Assembly: GCF_000420485.1 (NCBI RefSeq)
Contig: NZ_ATVA01000015.1
Span: forward strand, 1 to 64,000
Direction of reading: 5' to 3'
Source of the DNA: Paucidesulfovibrio longus DSM 6739
GTDB taxonomy: Bacteria > Desulfobacterota > Desulfovibrionia > Desulfovibrionales > Desulfovibrionaceae
DNA length: 64,000 nucleotides
Below are positions 42,670-52,394 of this stretch, one piece after another. The translations under genes were made by a program, and so were the position numbers. Numbering within the stretch: the stretch's first letter is position 1; every line of letters starts with the position of its first letter. Under the pieces are notes generated by a model. It was not told the DNA's origin and did not search any database. It saw only the letters and a program-made list of their open reading frames with translations.

Positions 42670-43505
42670 CAGAGCACGACCTCCTCATGGCGCGCCGAGT
42701 GGCACTGCACGTTCACGGCCACGGGCAGGCTGGCGATGTGGCAGGGCTCCAGGGCGATCTTCACGGCCAGGCAGGTGGTCTTGCCGCCCATGCCCATGGG
42801 CCCCACGCCGAGCTTGTTCACGGCTTCCAGCAGCTCCTGCTCCAGCTTGGCGACTTCCGGATCGGGATGCACGTCGTCCAGCTCGCGGAACAGGGCGCGC
42901 TTGGCGATCTTGGCCGAATGGTCGAAGGAGCCGCCCACCCCGATGCCCAGGATCGTCGGCGGGCAGGGGTTGGGACCGGCCTCGGCCACCCGCTGGATCA
43001 CGAATTTCTTGATGCCCTCCCAGCCCTGGGCCGGGGAGAGCATGGTCACGCGGGACATGTTTTCGCTGCCGCCGCCCTTGGCCATGTAGATGATCCGCAG
43101 CTTGTCGCCGGGCACCACGTCGATGTGGATCACGGCGGGCGTATTGTCGCCGACGTTCTTGCGGGTCAACGGATGGCAGGTGGACTTGCGCAGGTAGCCT
43201 TCCTCGTAGCCCTTGCGGACGCCCGCGTTGATGGCTTCCTTGAGGTTGCCCTCCACGAAGACCTCCTCGCCCATCTCCACGAAAAACACGGCCAGCCCGG
43301 TGTCCTGACACAGGGGCAGCTTGGTGTTCATGGCCAGGTCGGCGTTTTCCAGAAGCTGCCGGAAGATTTCCTTGGCGGCCGGAGCGTCCTCCTCGGCGTA
43401 GGCCGCCTCGAAGGCGCGGCGCACGTCGTCCGGGAGCTTGGTGTTGGCGGAAACGCACATCGCGGCCACGGCCTCGACGATGTCCGCCGTCTTGATCTTG
43501 CGCAT
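42669..43505 (-). CDS. Fumarate hydratase class I, alpha subunit (iron-sulfur domain)
   Basis: 278 residues. Conserved positions: LPLCQDTGLAVFFVEMG with one cluster Cys, the loop GSENMSRVTMLSPAQGW, GPNPCPPTILGIGVGGSFDH with a second Cys, and GPMGMGGKTTCLAVKI with the third. It binds the catalytic [4Fe-4S] cluster. It begins 15 bp after frdB, so fumarate reductase and fumarase form one unit: malate to fumarate to succinate, or the reverse. Confidence 0.93.
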   Translation of the reverse strand: MRKIKTADIVEAVAAMCVSANTKLPDDVRRAFEAAYAEEDAPAAKEIFRQLLENADLAMNTKLPLCQDTGLAVFFVEMGEEVFVEGNLKEAINAGVRKGYEEGYLRKSTCHPLTRKNVGDNTPAVIHIDVVPGDKLRIIYMAKGGGSENMSRVTMLSPAQGWEGIKKFVIQRVAEAGPNPCPPTILGIGVGGSFDHSAKIAKRALFRELDDVHPDPEVAKLEQELLEAVNKLGVGPMGMGGKTTCLAVKIALEPCHIASLPVAVNVQCHSARHEEVVL

Positions 43506-43520
43506 GTTTTCTCCTCCGCC

Positions 43521-44273
43521 CTACTTTTTGCAGCTCTTGCAGCTGAACAGGCTCTTGATGGCGGTGATGCCCATCTTGCGCCGCAAAAACGCCAGCTGGT
43601 CCTGCAGGGGCAGATGCTTGGGGCAGACATCCTCGCAGGCCAGCAGGCCCATGCAGCCGAAGATGCCGTTGTCGTTGCCCACGATCTCGTAATATTCCTT
43701 GTCCGTGCGCTCGTCGCGCGGGTCGATGACGAAACGGGCCACGCGGTTCAGGGCCACCGCGCCCAGGAAGTCGTCGCGCATGCGGGCCGTGCCGCAGGCG
43801 GAAACGCAGCAGCCGCACTCCACGCAGCGATCCAGCTCGTAGATGGCTTCGGCCACGTCGTTTTCCATGCGCTCTTCTTCCGCGGCCGGGTCGAACTGCT
43901 TGCTGGTATGCACCCAGGACTCGACCTTGTTGTACATCTCGCGGAACCAGGAGCCCGTGTCCACGGAGAGGTCGCCCACCAGCCGGAAGACGGGAAGCGG
44001 CAGAAGCGTGATCTCGCTCGGCAGATCCTTGGTCTTGGTGTGGCAGGCCAGGCCGGGGCGGCCGTTGATGACCATGCCGCAGGAACCGCAAATGCCCGCC
44101 CGGCAGCAGAAATCGAACTGGAGCGAGCTGTCCTTTTCCTCACGGATGCGGTTCAGGGCGATGAACAGGGTCATGGAGTCGGTCTCCTCCAGGACGAACT
44201 CGTCCATGTGCGGGACCGATTCCGGGTTCTGGGGGTTGTACCGGAAGATGTTGAACTTCAGGAGTCTGGCCAT
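43521..44273 (-). CDS. frdB: Fumarate reductase/succinate dehydrogenase iron-sulfur subunit
   Basis: 250 residues with three clusters: [2Fe-2S] in CRAGICGSCGMVINGRPGLAC, [4Fe-4S] in CVECGCCVSACGTARM, and [3Fe-4S] plus [4Fe-4S] ligands in GCMGLLACEDVCPKHLPLQ. An insert (KVESWVHTSKQFDPAAEEER) follows the ferredoxin domain, as in Wolinella FrdB. The ATG follows the frdA stop directly. It passes electrons between the flavin in FrdA and the haems in FrdC. Confidence 0.95.
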   Translation of the reverse strand: MARLLKFNIFRYNPQNPESVPHMDEFVLEETDSMTLFIALNRIREEKDSSLQFDFCCRAGICGSCGMVINGRPGLACHTKTKDLPSEITLLPLPVFRLVGDLSVDTGSWFREMYNKVESWVHTSKQFDPAAEEERMENDVAEAIYELDRCVECGCCVSACGTARMRDDFLGAVALNRVARFVIDPRDERTDKEYYEIVGNDNGIFGCMGLLACEDVCPKHLPLQDQLAFLRRKMGITAIKSLFSCKSCKK

Positions 44274-46163
44274 TTACTTGTCCCCCTTCTCAGCGCTCTT
44301 CTTTCCGGACGCGCCTTCGGCGGGCTTTTCCGCCTCCTGGCCCTCCATGGGAATGATGTCCATCTTGCCGTAGCCGCGGTATCCCGGCGGCAGGTCCAGG
44401 ACAGAGCTTGCCGGTTCGTACTCCAGCGTGGGCAGGTCGTCGCCCGGATTCTTCCAATAGGCCAGGGTGCGCTTGAGCCAGTCGCGGTCGTTGCGCGCCG
44501 TGTAGTCCTCGCGGTTGTGCGAGCCGCGCGATTCGGTGCGCTGGAGCGCGCCGTAGGCGACCATGAGCGCCATCTTGACCTGTCCCTCGATCTTCAGGGC
44601 CGCGGCCAGCTCCGGGTTGGCTCCCAGCCCGTCCGATGCCAGACCGACCTTGCGCGCCCGGCCCAGCACTTCCTGAAGCTCGGCAACGCAGGTCTTGAGG
44701 TCGGCGTCGTTGCGGAAGATGTTCGCGCCCCGGTTCAGGGAATCCTGCATGGCGGCGCGCACGGCGTAGACGTTTTCCTTGCCCTTGGCCCCGCCGGTAA
44801 GATCGCTGATGCGCTGGCGCTGGGCGGCCACGGCCGCGTCGATGACCGAGGAGTTGAAGGAAACCTCCGCTCCCTTGACGTATTCAACGATCTTGCGGCC
44901 CACGATGCCGCCGGCCACGACGGTTTCGGCCAGGGAGTTGCCACCCAGGCGGTTGAAGCCGTGCATGTCCCAGCAGGCGGCCTCGCCCGCGGAGAAGAGT
45001 CCCTTGAGCCCGTAGGCCGCGCCGTCCTTGTTGGTGCGCACGCCGCCCATGGAATAGTGCTGGGTGGGCCGCACCGGGATGAGCTGGTGGATGGGGTCCA
45101 CGCCCAGGAAGCTCGTGCAGATCTCGTAGACCTCGCGGAGCTTGCCCGTGATGTGCTTCTCGCCCAGGTGACGGATGTCGAGCCAGAGATGGTCGCCGTA
45201 GGGGCTCTTCACGCCCTTGCCCTCGCGGATGTGATGGGTCATCCAGCGGGAGACCACGTCGCGCGAGGCCAGTTCGGCCTTTTCCGGCTCGTAGATGTGC
45301 ATGAACCGCTCTTCGTTCACGTCGAGCAGTGTTCCGCCGTCGCCGCGGCAGCCCTCGGTCACGAGGATGTCCGTGGGCACGATGCCCGTGGGGTGGAACT
45401 GCACGGCCTCCATGTTGCCCATGGGCACTGCGCCGGTATTGATGGCGGCGATGTGGCCGCCGCCGTCGCAGACCACGGCATTGGTGGTGTTCGGGTAGAT
45501 GCGCCCGAAGCCGCCCGTGGCGATCATGGTCGCCTTGGAGAGGTAGACGCGCAGCTCGCCGGTCTTGAGGCAGCGGACCACGGCGCCGTAGCACACGCCC
45601 GCGTCGTGGATCAGGGCGATGGCCTCGGTCTTGTCGTGGACCTCCACGCCGAGCTGGGCGCAGCGGTTGTCCACCGTGAAGAGCACGGAGTGGCCCGTGC
45701 CGTCCGAGACGTAGCAGGTGCGCCACTTGGCCGTGCCGCCGAAGGCGCGGGCCGTGATCAGGCCCCGGTTCTCGTCCTTCTCGACCTTCTCGAACTCCTT
45801 GCCGCCCTTGAAGTATTTGCTTTTGCCCGGAACGACGCGGTTCCAGGGCACGCCCCAGTGGGCCAGCCTGCGCATCTCGATGGGCGCGCTGTCCGCGAAG
45901 AGGCGGGCCACTTCCTGGTCGCAGCCCCAGTCGGAACCCTTGACCGTATCCTCGAAATGCACGTCCGGGCTGTCGCCCTCGCCCATGGCCGAATTGCCGA
46001 GGGCCGCCTGCATGCCGCCCTGGGCCGCGGAGGAATGGGACCGCCGGGCCGGAACCAGGCTGAGGCAGATGGCCGAGAGGCCGGCCTGACCCGCTTCGAT
46101 GGCTGCCCGCTCGCCCGCGAGGCCCGCGCCGATCACAAGAACGTCTGTGTAGATGGTCTGCAT
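44274..46163 (-). CDS. frdA: Fumarate reductase/succinate dehydrogenase flavoprotein subunit
   Basis: 629 residues. FAD fold VLVIGAGLAGERAAIEAGQA, covalent flavin histidine H43 in RRSHSSAAQGGMQAAL (same number as in Wolinella FrdA), fumarate-site motifs HFEDTVKGSDWGCDQ, FHPTGIVPTDILVTEGCRGD, and HYSMGGVRTNKDG. GGGAGG precedes ATG 46163. The order C-A-B and the sequence fit the quinol:fumarate reductase of epsilon- and deltaproteobacteria, which can also run as succinate dehydrogenase. Confidence 0.95.
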   Translation of the reverse strand: MQTIYTDVLVIGAGLAGERAAIEAGQAGLSAICLSLVPARRSHSSAAQGGMQAALGNSAMGEGDSPDVHFEDTVKGSDWGCDQEVARLFADSAPIEMRRLAHWGVPWNRVVPGKSKYFKGGKEFEKVEKDENRGLITARAFGGTAKWRTCYVSDGTGHSVLFTVDNRCAQLGVEVHDKTEAIALIHDAGVCYGAVVRCLKTGELRVYLSKATMIATGGFGRIYPNTTNAVVCDGGGHIAAINTGAVPMGNMEAVQFHPTGIVPTDILVTEGCRGDGGTLLDVNEERFMHIYEPEKAELASRDVVSRWMTHHIREGKGVKSPYGDHLWLDIRHLGEKHITGKLREVYEICTSFLGVDPIHQLIPVRPTQHYSMGGVRTNKDGAAYGLKGLFSAGEAACWDMHGFNRLGGNSLAETVVAGGIVGRKIVEYVKGAEVSFNSSVIDAAVAAQRQRISDLTGGAKGKENVYAVRAAMQDSLNRGANIFRNDADLKTCVAELQEVLGRARKVGLASDGLGANPELAAALKIEGQVKMALMVAYGALQRTESRGSHNREDYTARNDRDWLKRTLAYWKNPGDDLPTLEYEPASSVLDLPPGYRGYGKMDIIPMEGQEAEKPAEGASGKKSAEKGDK

Positions 46164-46173
46164 GGCGTCCTCC

Positions 46174-46830
46174 CTAGACCTGCGCGTTGATGAACCAGAA
46201 CCGGATCAGGGTCGCCAGTCCGATGCATATGAAAAGCAGGGTGAGGATGTTCTCGCCCTTGTGGAAGCCTTTGCGCCCGTCGGACTTGATGAAGCCCCAC
46301 TTGACCGCGATGCGGTAGAGGCCCACGCCCACGTGCAGCTCCACCATGGGCAGGAGCAGCAGGTAGAACCCCGTCCAGAAGCCGCCCTGGATGCGCCCGG
46401 CGGATTTCGCCGCGGTGATGGGCAGGTCCGTGAGCACGACCCACATGTGGATGGAGCCCATGATCAGGATGATCATGGCCGAGACCGCCTGGACGATCCA
46501 GAGCCAGGTATCCGTGTGCCGGATCAGTTTCGCGTGGGAAAAGATGGTCTTCATGCCCTCGAAGCGGAACGGGAGCTTGCGCGCCGCGAGCAGGAAGTGG
46601 AAGAGAAAGAGCAGGAAGATCATCGGTCCGCCGACCTGCGCCATTCCCGTGCTTTCGAAGAACTCGGCGATGGCGTTCATCACGCCCGGTCCGATCAGGA
46701 CACTCGCCACCAACGTCATGTGGGCCCACATGAAAAGGATCAGGCCCGCGCCGGACAGCATCTGGCAACAGTCCAGAATGCCGTCCCACTTCGACGGCCT
46801 GCCAGCGAGGATGCTGGTTTCAACGGTCAT
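46174..46830 (-). CDS. frdC: Fumarate reductase dihaem cytochrome b subunit
   Basis: 218 residues, five membrane spans. I chose ATG 46830 (GGAGGG upstream). Four axial His positions are visible: H37 (MWAHM), H78 (FLFHFLLAARK), H128 (GSIHMW) and H166 (VELHVGVGLYR), equivalent to H44, H93, H143 and H182 of Wolinella FrdC. E164, two residues before the last His, matches the Glu of the proton E-pathway. So it is a two-haem, type B quinone-reactive subunit. First gene of the operon. Confidence 0.93.
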   Translation of the reverse strand: MTVETSILAGRPSKWDGILDCCQMLSGAGLILFMWAHMTLVASVLIGPGVMNAIAEFFESTGMAQVGGPMIFLLFLFHFLLAARKLPFRFEGMKTIFSHAKLIRHTDTWLWIVQAVSAMIILIMGSIHMWVVLTDLPITAAKSAGRIQGGFWTGFYLLLLPMVELHVGVGLYRIAVKWGFIKSDGRKGFHKGENILTLLFICIGLATLIRFWFINAQV

Positions 46831-46950
46831 CGTACCCTCCAGGAATGAAGTGGACAGATCATGGGATAGCCTCCAAGCGGAAACGTTTACTTGTCCCCTT
46901 GTGAAGAATTTGTCAATATGCAGCGCCGTCAAAGCTTTATGACACGCGCC

Positions 46951-46979
46951 TTGACACCGGCTTGGACGCGTGCCTAAAC
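46951..46979 (+). promoter_or_regulatory. Possible promoter of the M16 peptidase gene
   Basis: TTGACA (46951-46956), a 17-bp spacer and CTAAAC (46974-46979). The -35 is perfect and the -10 weak. The same 206-bp gap also serves frdC in the other direction. Confidence 0.35.
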
Positions 46980-47036
46980 CCCCTCGACAATGCCGAAACA
47001 GACCTTATGTATGGGAGAAAAAGGAGTGCGAAACTC

Positions 47037-49712
47037 ATGTTCCGTAAATTTCTGCTCATCGGGGCGCTGCTCATGACGGCGTCGTGCTCTGGGAAAACCC
47101 CCGCCTCCCCCGCCCCCGGCGTCGAAGGCTTCGATTTTGCTCAGGCCGTGTCCCAGGCCGAGGCCCCCCTCGTGACCCGGCTCGAGAACGGCATGACCGT
47201 TCTCGTCAAGGAAGACGACCGCTTCCCCCTCGTCAACGTGCGGCTCTACGTGCACGCGGGCTCCGCCTATGAGGATCCGTCCCAGGCGGGCATCAGCCAC
47301 CTGCTGGAGCACATGGTCTTCAAGGGCTCGGCCAACCGCGCTCCGGGCGAGACGGCGCGCCGCATCGAATCCGTGGGCGGCAGCCTGAACGCCGGGACCA
47401 GCTGGGACTACACCACCTATTACGTCGAGGTTCCGGACACGGAATGGAAGCTCGGCCTGGACACCGTGCGCGACCTGGCCTTCCTGGCCAACATCGACCC
47501 CAAGGAACTGGAACCGGAAAAGGAAGTGGTGCTCTCCGAGCTGGAGCGCGGCGAGGACGCCCCCGGCTCCAAGCTCTTCAAGACCCTTCAGGGCATGGTC
47601 TGGCCGGGAACGAGCTACGAGTGGCCCATCATCGGCTTCCGCGACACCGTTTCCAAGCTGCACGCCCAGGACATCAAGAACTACATCGCCCGTCTCTACC
47701 AGCCGCAATCCATGCTCCTGACCATCACGGGCAAGGTGGACGCGGCCAAGGTCATGGACGAGGTCCGCGCCACCTACGGCCAGTTCAAGAACACCCACGA
47801 CGTGAAGCCCGTGACCCCGGAACCGCTGCCCACCCCCAAGGGGGCGCAGATCACGGTCATTCCCGGCAAGTGGAACAAGGTCTACCTCGGCATCGCCTTC
47901 CCCATTCCGGACATGGGCTCGGCCAAGTCCACCGGACTGGAAGTGCTCGGCCAGCTTCTGGGAGGCGACGACACCTCCCTGCTCTACCGCACCTTCAAGT
48001 ACGACAAGCGGCTCGTGGACGACATCTCGGCCTACGCCATGACCCTGGACCGGGTCGGCATGTTCTACGTTTCGGCCACGCTGGACGTGGAGAACGTGGA
48101 CAAGTTCTGGGCGGAGCTTCTGAACTTCTTCTCCGGCCTGGACGCCTCGGCCATTTCGGACCGCGAACTGGAGCGGGCCAAGCTGAATCTCGCCGATTCC
48201 CTGTTCCTGACCAAGGAAACCCTCTCCGGGCTGGCCTCCAAGCTCGGCATGTTCCAGTTCTTCTACGGCGGACAGAACGCGGAGCAGAACTATCTGTATG
48301 AACTCTCCCATGTGGACCGCGCCGAACTCGGCGACCTGATGGCCGAATTCCTGCGGCCCGACAGGCTCTCCGGCGTGCTGCTCACCCCGGAAGGCTCGGA
48401 GATCAGCGCCGCCGCCCTGAAGACGGGCGTGGAGATGCGCTGGCCCGGCCCGGAAAAGGGCAAGATCGCCCAGGCCGCGCCCGAAGAGGGCCAGGTGCGC
48501 GAAATCGCATTGCCGGGCGGCAGCAGCCTCGTGCTCCTGCCGGACCATACCCTGCCCTACACGGCTCTCTCCGTGTACTGGCCGGGCGGCGACGGCTCCC
48601 TGACCCCGGACGAACAGGGCCTGTCCATGCTCACGGCCATGGCCCTGACGCGGGGCACCCCGAAGATGACCGCCACCCAGATCGAGGACTATCTCTCGGA
48701 CAGGGCGGCCAGCGCGGCGGCCACCGCGGGCCGCGACACCTTCGCCTTCAACGCCAAGTATCCCTCCTGGTTCGCGGGCGACCTGCTGCCTCTCTTCGAG
48801 GACATGCTCACCTCGCCCACCTGGCCGCTGAAGGAGATCGACAGGGCCAAGCAGGACCAGATCGCAACCATCAAGCTCCGCGAGGACAAGCCCCTGGGGC
48901 TGGCCTTCCGGCACATCTTCCCCTTCCTCTACCAGGACGGTCCCTACGGCTATCTCCACGCGGGCGAAGCCGAGGCGGTCAGGCACTTCAGCCCGGACGC
49001 GGTCAAGGAATACTGGGAGCGCCAGTCGCAAAAGCCCTTTGTGCTCGCCGTCTGCGGCACCTTCGACCCCAAGGCCATCGAGGCGTTCGCCTCGCGGCTG
49101 GCCACGGAAATGACCAGGCCCGGCCAGGAGTATACCTACGCCAAGCCGCGCTGGGGCGTTGAGAAGCAGGCCGCCCTGCACCTGCCCGACCGCAACCAGG
49201 CCCACCTGCTGACCATCTTCCCCACGCCGGGCACCGAAGACCTGGAAGCCAGCGCGGGGCTGACCCTGCTGCGCGCGGCGCTCTCGGGCCAGAGCGGGCT
49301 GCTCTTCCGCGACCTGCGCGACAAGCAGGGCCTCGGCTACACGGTCACGGCCATGCTCTGGCAGGCGCCCAAGACCGGGTTCCTGGCCTTCTACATCGGC
49401 ACGGAGCCGGAAAAGGTCGCGCAGGCGGAAAACGGATTCGAGAAGACCGTGAAGATGCTCCGGGAAGCGCCCCTGCCCGAAGACGAGCTGGAACGCGCCA
49501 AGAACGTCATCAACGGCGAATACTACCAGGATCACCAGACCTTGCTCTCGCGCAGCAGGCAGGCCGCCAACCTGCTCGTGCAGGGCCTGGACCGCGACAT
49601 GGAGAAGCAGCTCATCGACAAGGCCAAGACCCTCGGCCCCAAGGACCTTCAGGAACTGGCCCGCAAATACCTGATCTGGGACCAGGCCTACAGCATGACG
49701 GTCAACCCCTGA
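47037..49712 (+). CDS. M16-family zinc metallopeptidase, lipoprotein
   Basis: 891 residues from ATG 47037 (AAGGAG upstream). A lipoprotein signal (FRKFLLIGALLMTASC) places it in the envelope. The first M16 domain has the inverted zinc motif H88-L-L-E-H92 in SHLLEHMVFKGS and the downstream Glu in EKEVVLSELERGE, so it is catalytically complete. The second half (from about 490) is the paired inactive domain, with the R/Y region RDLRDKQGLGYTVTAML. Full two-domain length as in pitrilysin-like or PqqL-like proteases. It is divergent from frdC and ends in a strong terminator. Confidence 0.92.
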   Translation: MFRKFLLIGALLMTASCSGKTPASPAPGVEGFDFAQAVSQAEAPLVTRLENGMTVLVKEDDRFPLVNVRLYVHAGSAYEDPSQAGISHLLEHMVFKGSANRAPGETARRIESVGGSLNAGTSWDYTTYYVEVPDTEWKLGLDTVRDLAFLANIDPKELEPEKEVVLSELERGEDAPGSKLFKTLQGMVWPGTSYEWPIIGFRDTVSKLHAQDIKNYIARLYQPQSMLLTITGKVDAAKVMDEVRATYGQFKNTHDVKPVTPEPLPTPKGAQITVIPGKWNKVYLGIAFPIPDMGSAKSTGLEVLGQLLGGDDTSLLYRTFKYDKRLVDDISAYAMTLDRVGMFYVSATLDVENVDKFWAELLNFFSGLDASAISDRELERAKLNLADSLFLTKETLSGLASKLGMFQFFYGGQNAEQNYLYELSHVDRAELGDLMAEFLRPDRLSGVLLTPEGSEISAAALKTGVEMRWPGPEKGKIAQAAPEEGQVREIALPGGSSLVLLPDHTLPYTALSVYWPGGDGSLTPDEQGLSMLTAMALTRGTPKMTATQIEDYLSDRAASAAATAGRDTFAFNAKYPSWFAGDLLPLFEDMLTSPTWPLKEIDRAKQDQIATIKLREDKPLGLAFRHIFPFLYQDGPYGYLHAGEAEAVRHFSPDAVKEYWERQSQKPFVLAVCGTFDPKAIEAFASRLATEMTRPGQEYTYAKPRWGVEKQAALHLPDRNQAHLLTIFPTPGTEDLEASAGLTLLRAALSGQSGLLFRDLRDKQGLGYTVTAMLWQAPKTGFLAFYIGTEPEKVAQAENGFEKTVKMLREAPLPEDELERAKNVINGEYYQDHQTLLSRSRQAANLLVQGLDRDMEKQLIDKAKTLGPKDLQELARKYLIWDQAYSMTVNP

Positions 49713-49737
49713 CCATCGCGCGACGCGAAACAGACCA

Positions 49738-49768
49738 AGGCGGGAGGCACGGCTTCCCGCCTTTTTTT
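49738..49768 (+). terminator. Terminator of the M16 peptidase gene
   Basis: AGGCGGGA-GGC ... GC-TTCCCGCCT hairpin (49738-49762) followed by a run of T. Confidence 0.9.
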
Positions 49769-49893
49769 GCGCGTCCGGTCCAACGGCCGGAACGGAAAAC
49801 TCGCGCCCCGGAGGGGGAGATGCGCCGAGGGCTTGCGCCGCCGGGGTTTCTTGCGGTACAAGTTCCGATCATCTGAAACGGCAGGAGAAAACG

Positions 49894-50229
49894 ATGCCCC
49901 TCATATTCGGCGCGCCCAAAAAGGGAACCCGCTCCCAGGACGACAGGCAGGACCAGCGCATCGCCGTGGCGCGCGAACAGTATCTGGCCGGAAGAGTCAA
50001 GATCGTGACCACCGACGAAATGCCCAATCGTCAGGTTCAGGGCACCTTCGGGCTGCTCGTCTGCCGTTCCTTCACCTTCGACAACGCCTTTTACGGCCTC
50101 GTGGCCCAGGCCATGGACGTGAATGCCGACGCGGTGCTGGCCTACCGCGAATCCGTAAGCTTCCACCCCGAAGGGGACCGCTACTACTCCTGCTACGGCA
50201 CGGCCGTTCGGCTCAAGCCCGACAAGTGA
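49894..50229 (+). CDS. Small YbjQ-like protein
   Basis: 111 residues, soluble. The C-terminal part VTTDEMPNRQVQGTFGLLVC ... ADAVLAYRESVSFHPEGDRYY ... YGTAVRL follows the outline of the YbjQ/DUF74 family (a small pentameric fold of unknown role). The N-terminal 35 residues are polar and extra. It converges with the histidine kinase gene, 6 bp apart. Confidence 0.5.
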   Translation: MPLIFGAPKKGTRSQDDRQDQRIAVAREQYLAGRVKIVTTDEMPNRQVQGTFGLLVCRSFTFDNAFYGLVAQAMDVNADAVLAYRESVSFHPEGDRYYSCYGTAVRLKPDK

Positions 50230-50235
50230 TCAGGA

Positions 50236-51699
50236 TCAGGACAACCGAATCGTCACCGCCGTTCCTGTCCGCTCGTCCGTTCGCATGGCGATGTCGCCGC
50301 CGAGGGTCCGGGCGATGAGCCGGGCGGAATAGGTACCGATCCCCGTGCCGTAGCGCTTGCCCGCGGTCACGAATTTCTCGAAGAAACGATCGCGGATCTG
50401 CTCCGGCACCGCCCCCTGATTCAGGATGCGGATCAGGGTTCCCGTCTCCGATTGTTCCAGCTCCACACGTACGATGCCCCCTGCCGGGGACGCCTCCACG
50501 GCGTTGGTCACGAGGTTGCCCAGCATCGAATAGCAAAGCGCCTCGTCCGCGCAAACCACGGCCTTGTCGCCTTTTTCCAGGGGCCGGCCGTTCAGGGACA
50601 CGTCCATTCCCAGTTGGCGCGCGGAGGCGAGCGGTTCGCGCTCGTTCAGGGTCCGCAGCACCAGCGGCACGAGATCCACGTCCCCGGTCTCCAGGACGTA
50701 GGTTCCCCGCTCCATCTTGTAGAGGTCCAGCGAACGGTTGACCATGTTCAGGATGCGGAATCCCGCGTCCTGGATCATCCCCATCAGCTCGCGCTCCTTT
50801 TCCGGAACCTCCTTGCTCTCGCGCAGCATTCCGGAAAGGCCGATGATCCCTCCCAGCGGGGATTTGATGTCATGCTTGGCGATGCGGTCCATCTCCTCGC
50901 GCACCTCCTCCAGCCGATTTCTGGCGGTGACGTCGCGCATGGAAACCAGGAAAGCCGTCTCCCCCTCCCACTCTATTTCCGTGGCGCGCAGCTCCATGTT
51001 CACACGGTCGTCTCCGAGCATGCAGACCTCGCCGGATTCGCTCACGCATTCCCGGATCATGGGCAACCATCGCTCTCCCAATTCGGGACAACCGTCGAAC
51101 AGCGACAAGGCCGCCTGGTTGGCGAAGCGAACGCAGCCGCTTCGCAGCACCACGAACAACGCCTCTGGAACCGCGTTGATGATCGAACGAATCCGCCGCT
51201 CCTGGGCCTCGATCTGAAAATTCTTGAGCGTCAGTTCCCGGCGGGCGTTCACGAGTTCATTGTTCAGGCTCATGAAATCGGCATAGCGGGCGTCGTCGCT
51301 GCTTCGAAGCTGGGCGCACTCTTTCTGCGAGGCGCGCAGACGCTCGGACTGCTCGTTGAGCATCCGCAGCAGCTCGTCATACAGCTGGAACAATTGGTGC
51401 GGCGACCTGGAAACAATGCAAAAGACCCGCTCCTCCGAAAAGAAGCCGAAAAAACTCATGGCCTCCGGCCCCTTTTCCAGAAGCACGTTCAATTCCCAGG
51501 ATAGCGCGGCCCCGTGCGTGGTCACGGCCTTGAGAAACGCGCGATACTTCTCCCGCGAGGCGACGTCGAGCAAGTCTTCGAACCGACTCGGAAGCGCGGC
51601 CCGGTCAAACAGCCCAAGATCGTCGGCGAGCACGTCTTTCACACGGCCTTCCCCATCGCAGCAAAAGACCACGCCGCCTTGCGTCTCTCCTCGGAACAT
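50236..51699 (-). CDS. PAS-domain sensor histidine kinase (soluble)
   Basis: 487 residues, no membrane span. The N-terminal 110 residues form a PAS-like domain, followed by a coiled coil (DELLRMLNEQSERLRASQKE), a second PAS domain (about 175-265, IINAVPEALFVVLRSGCVRF), DHp with H-box RIAKHDIKSPLGGIIGL, and HATPase with N-box LGNLVTNAVEASP; the G boxes are altered but present in GTGIGTYSARLIARTLGG. It overlaps the stop of the cobalamin-binding gene by one base, so the two are expressed together. No receiver gene is adjacent on this strand. Confidence 0.9.
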   Translation of the reverse strand: MFRGETQGGVVFCCDGEGRVKDVLADDLGLFDRAALPSRFEDLLDVASREKYRAFLKAVTTHGAALSWELNVLLEKGPEAMSFFGFFSEERVFCIVSRSPHQLFQLYDELLRMLNEQSERLRASQKECAQLRSSDDARYADFMSLNNELVNARRELTLKNFQIEAQERRIRSIINAVPEALFVVLRSGCVRFANQAALSLFDGCPELGERWLPMIRECVSESGEVCMLGDDRVNMELRATEIEWEGETAFLVSMRDVTARNRLEEVREEMDRIAKHDIKSPLGGIIGLSGMLRESKEVPEKERELMGMIQDAGFRILNMVNRSLDLYKMERGTYVLETGDVDLVPLVLRTLNEREPLASARQLGMDVSLNGRPLEKGDKAVVCADEALCYSMLGNLVTNAVEASPAGGIVRVELEQSETGTLIRILNQGAVPEQIRDRFFEKFVTAGKRYGTGIGTYSARLIARTLGGDIAMRTDERTGTAVTIRLS

Positions 51700-52394
51700 C
51701 AGGCGCCCCCTCCCACGAGCCTCGCCCCCACCCGGACCGCATGGAGAGCGTTCCGGGCCGTGGCGTCCCCGCCGACGTCGGCCAGCAGTCCCGGACTGAG
51801 CTGAAAGGGCAGGCCGCCGACCAGAATCCGCACCCGTCCGTTCAGGTCCGAAGCCTTCACGGCGGCCACCAGCCGGCGCACGAGGTGGACGTTGTAGGTC
51901 ATGGTCACGGATATTCCCAGCAGCTCGGCCCGGCTCTCCCGGAGCGACGCGATCACGGCGTCGTCAGGCGTGTTCGCTCCGAGAAAGAAGGTATTCCACC
52001 CTTCCATCTCGAAAAAATCGCAGACCACCCGCATGCCCAGTTCGTGGAGTTCCCCTCCGACGCAGCACCCGACCATGGTCCGACCGATTTTCGGGCTGGC
52101 GGCGATGTACGGGAAGAGCTGGGAGATGATCAGCTGGGTGGCGGCGGTGCAGTAGTGCTCCGCGGCGACGGAAATCTCGTCGGCCTGCCAGAGCCTGCCG
52201 ATTTCGTATTGCACGGGCTGGAACACGCCGAGGTAGATGTCCCGAATGTCCGTGCCCCTCGCCACGGCGTCGAGAATCAACTCCGACGCGGCGCGGCGCT
52301 CTCCGTCCAGCAGCAGATGAAAATATTTGTGCGCCAGCTCCCGAACGGACAGATCGTCATGCTGATCCAGAATGGAATTCGTTTCACGCCTCAT
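51699..52394 (-). CDS. Cobalamin-binding-domain protein (sensor type)
   Basis: 231 residues. I chose ATG 52394 with AAGGA at eight bases; it overlaps the preceding gene. The N-terminal helical cap (about 20-95: KYFHLLLDGERRAASELILD, then VFQPVQYEIGRLWQ) and Rossmann domain (about 100-220) follow the B12-binding module of methionine synthase. The lower-ligand motif reads E-L-H-E-L-G instead of D-x-H-x-x-G, and later motifs include GISVTMTYN and LVGGLPF. No methyltransferase partner is present; the histidine kinase follows directly, so a sensory role for B12 is likely. Confidence 0.85.
   Translation of the reverse strand: MRRETNSILDQHDDLSVRELAHKYFHLLLDGERRAASELILDAVARGTDIRDIYLGVFQPVQYEIGRLWQADEISVAAEHYCTAATQLIISQLFPYIAASPKIGRTMVGCCVGGELHELGMRVVCDFFEMEGWNTFFLGANTPDDAVIASLRESRAELLGISVTMTYNVHLVRRLVAAVKASDLNGRVRILVGGLPFQLSPGLLADVGGDATARNALHAVRVGARLVGGGA

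Noticed and set aside
42687-46190. Very long plus-strand open frame opposite frdAB and fumarase
   Set aside because: The opposite strand encodes unmistakable FrdA, FrdB and fumarase. The frame is a GC shadow.
46899-46916. Rex-type redox operator (TTGTGAA half site) before frdC
   Set aside because: Only one half matches; the second half is not a convincing inverted copy.
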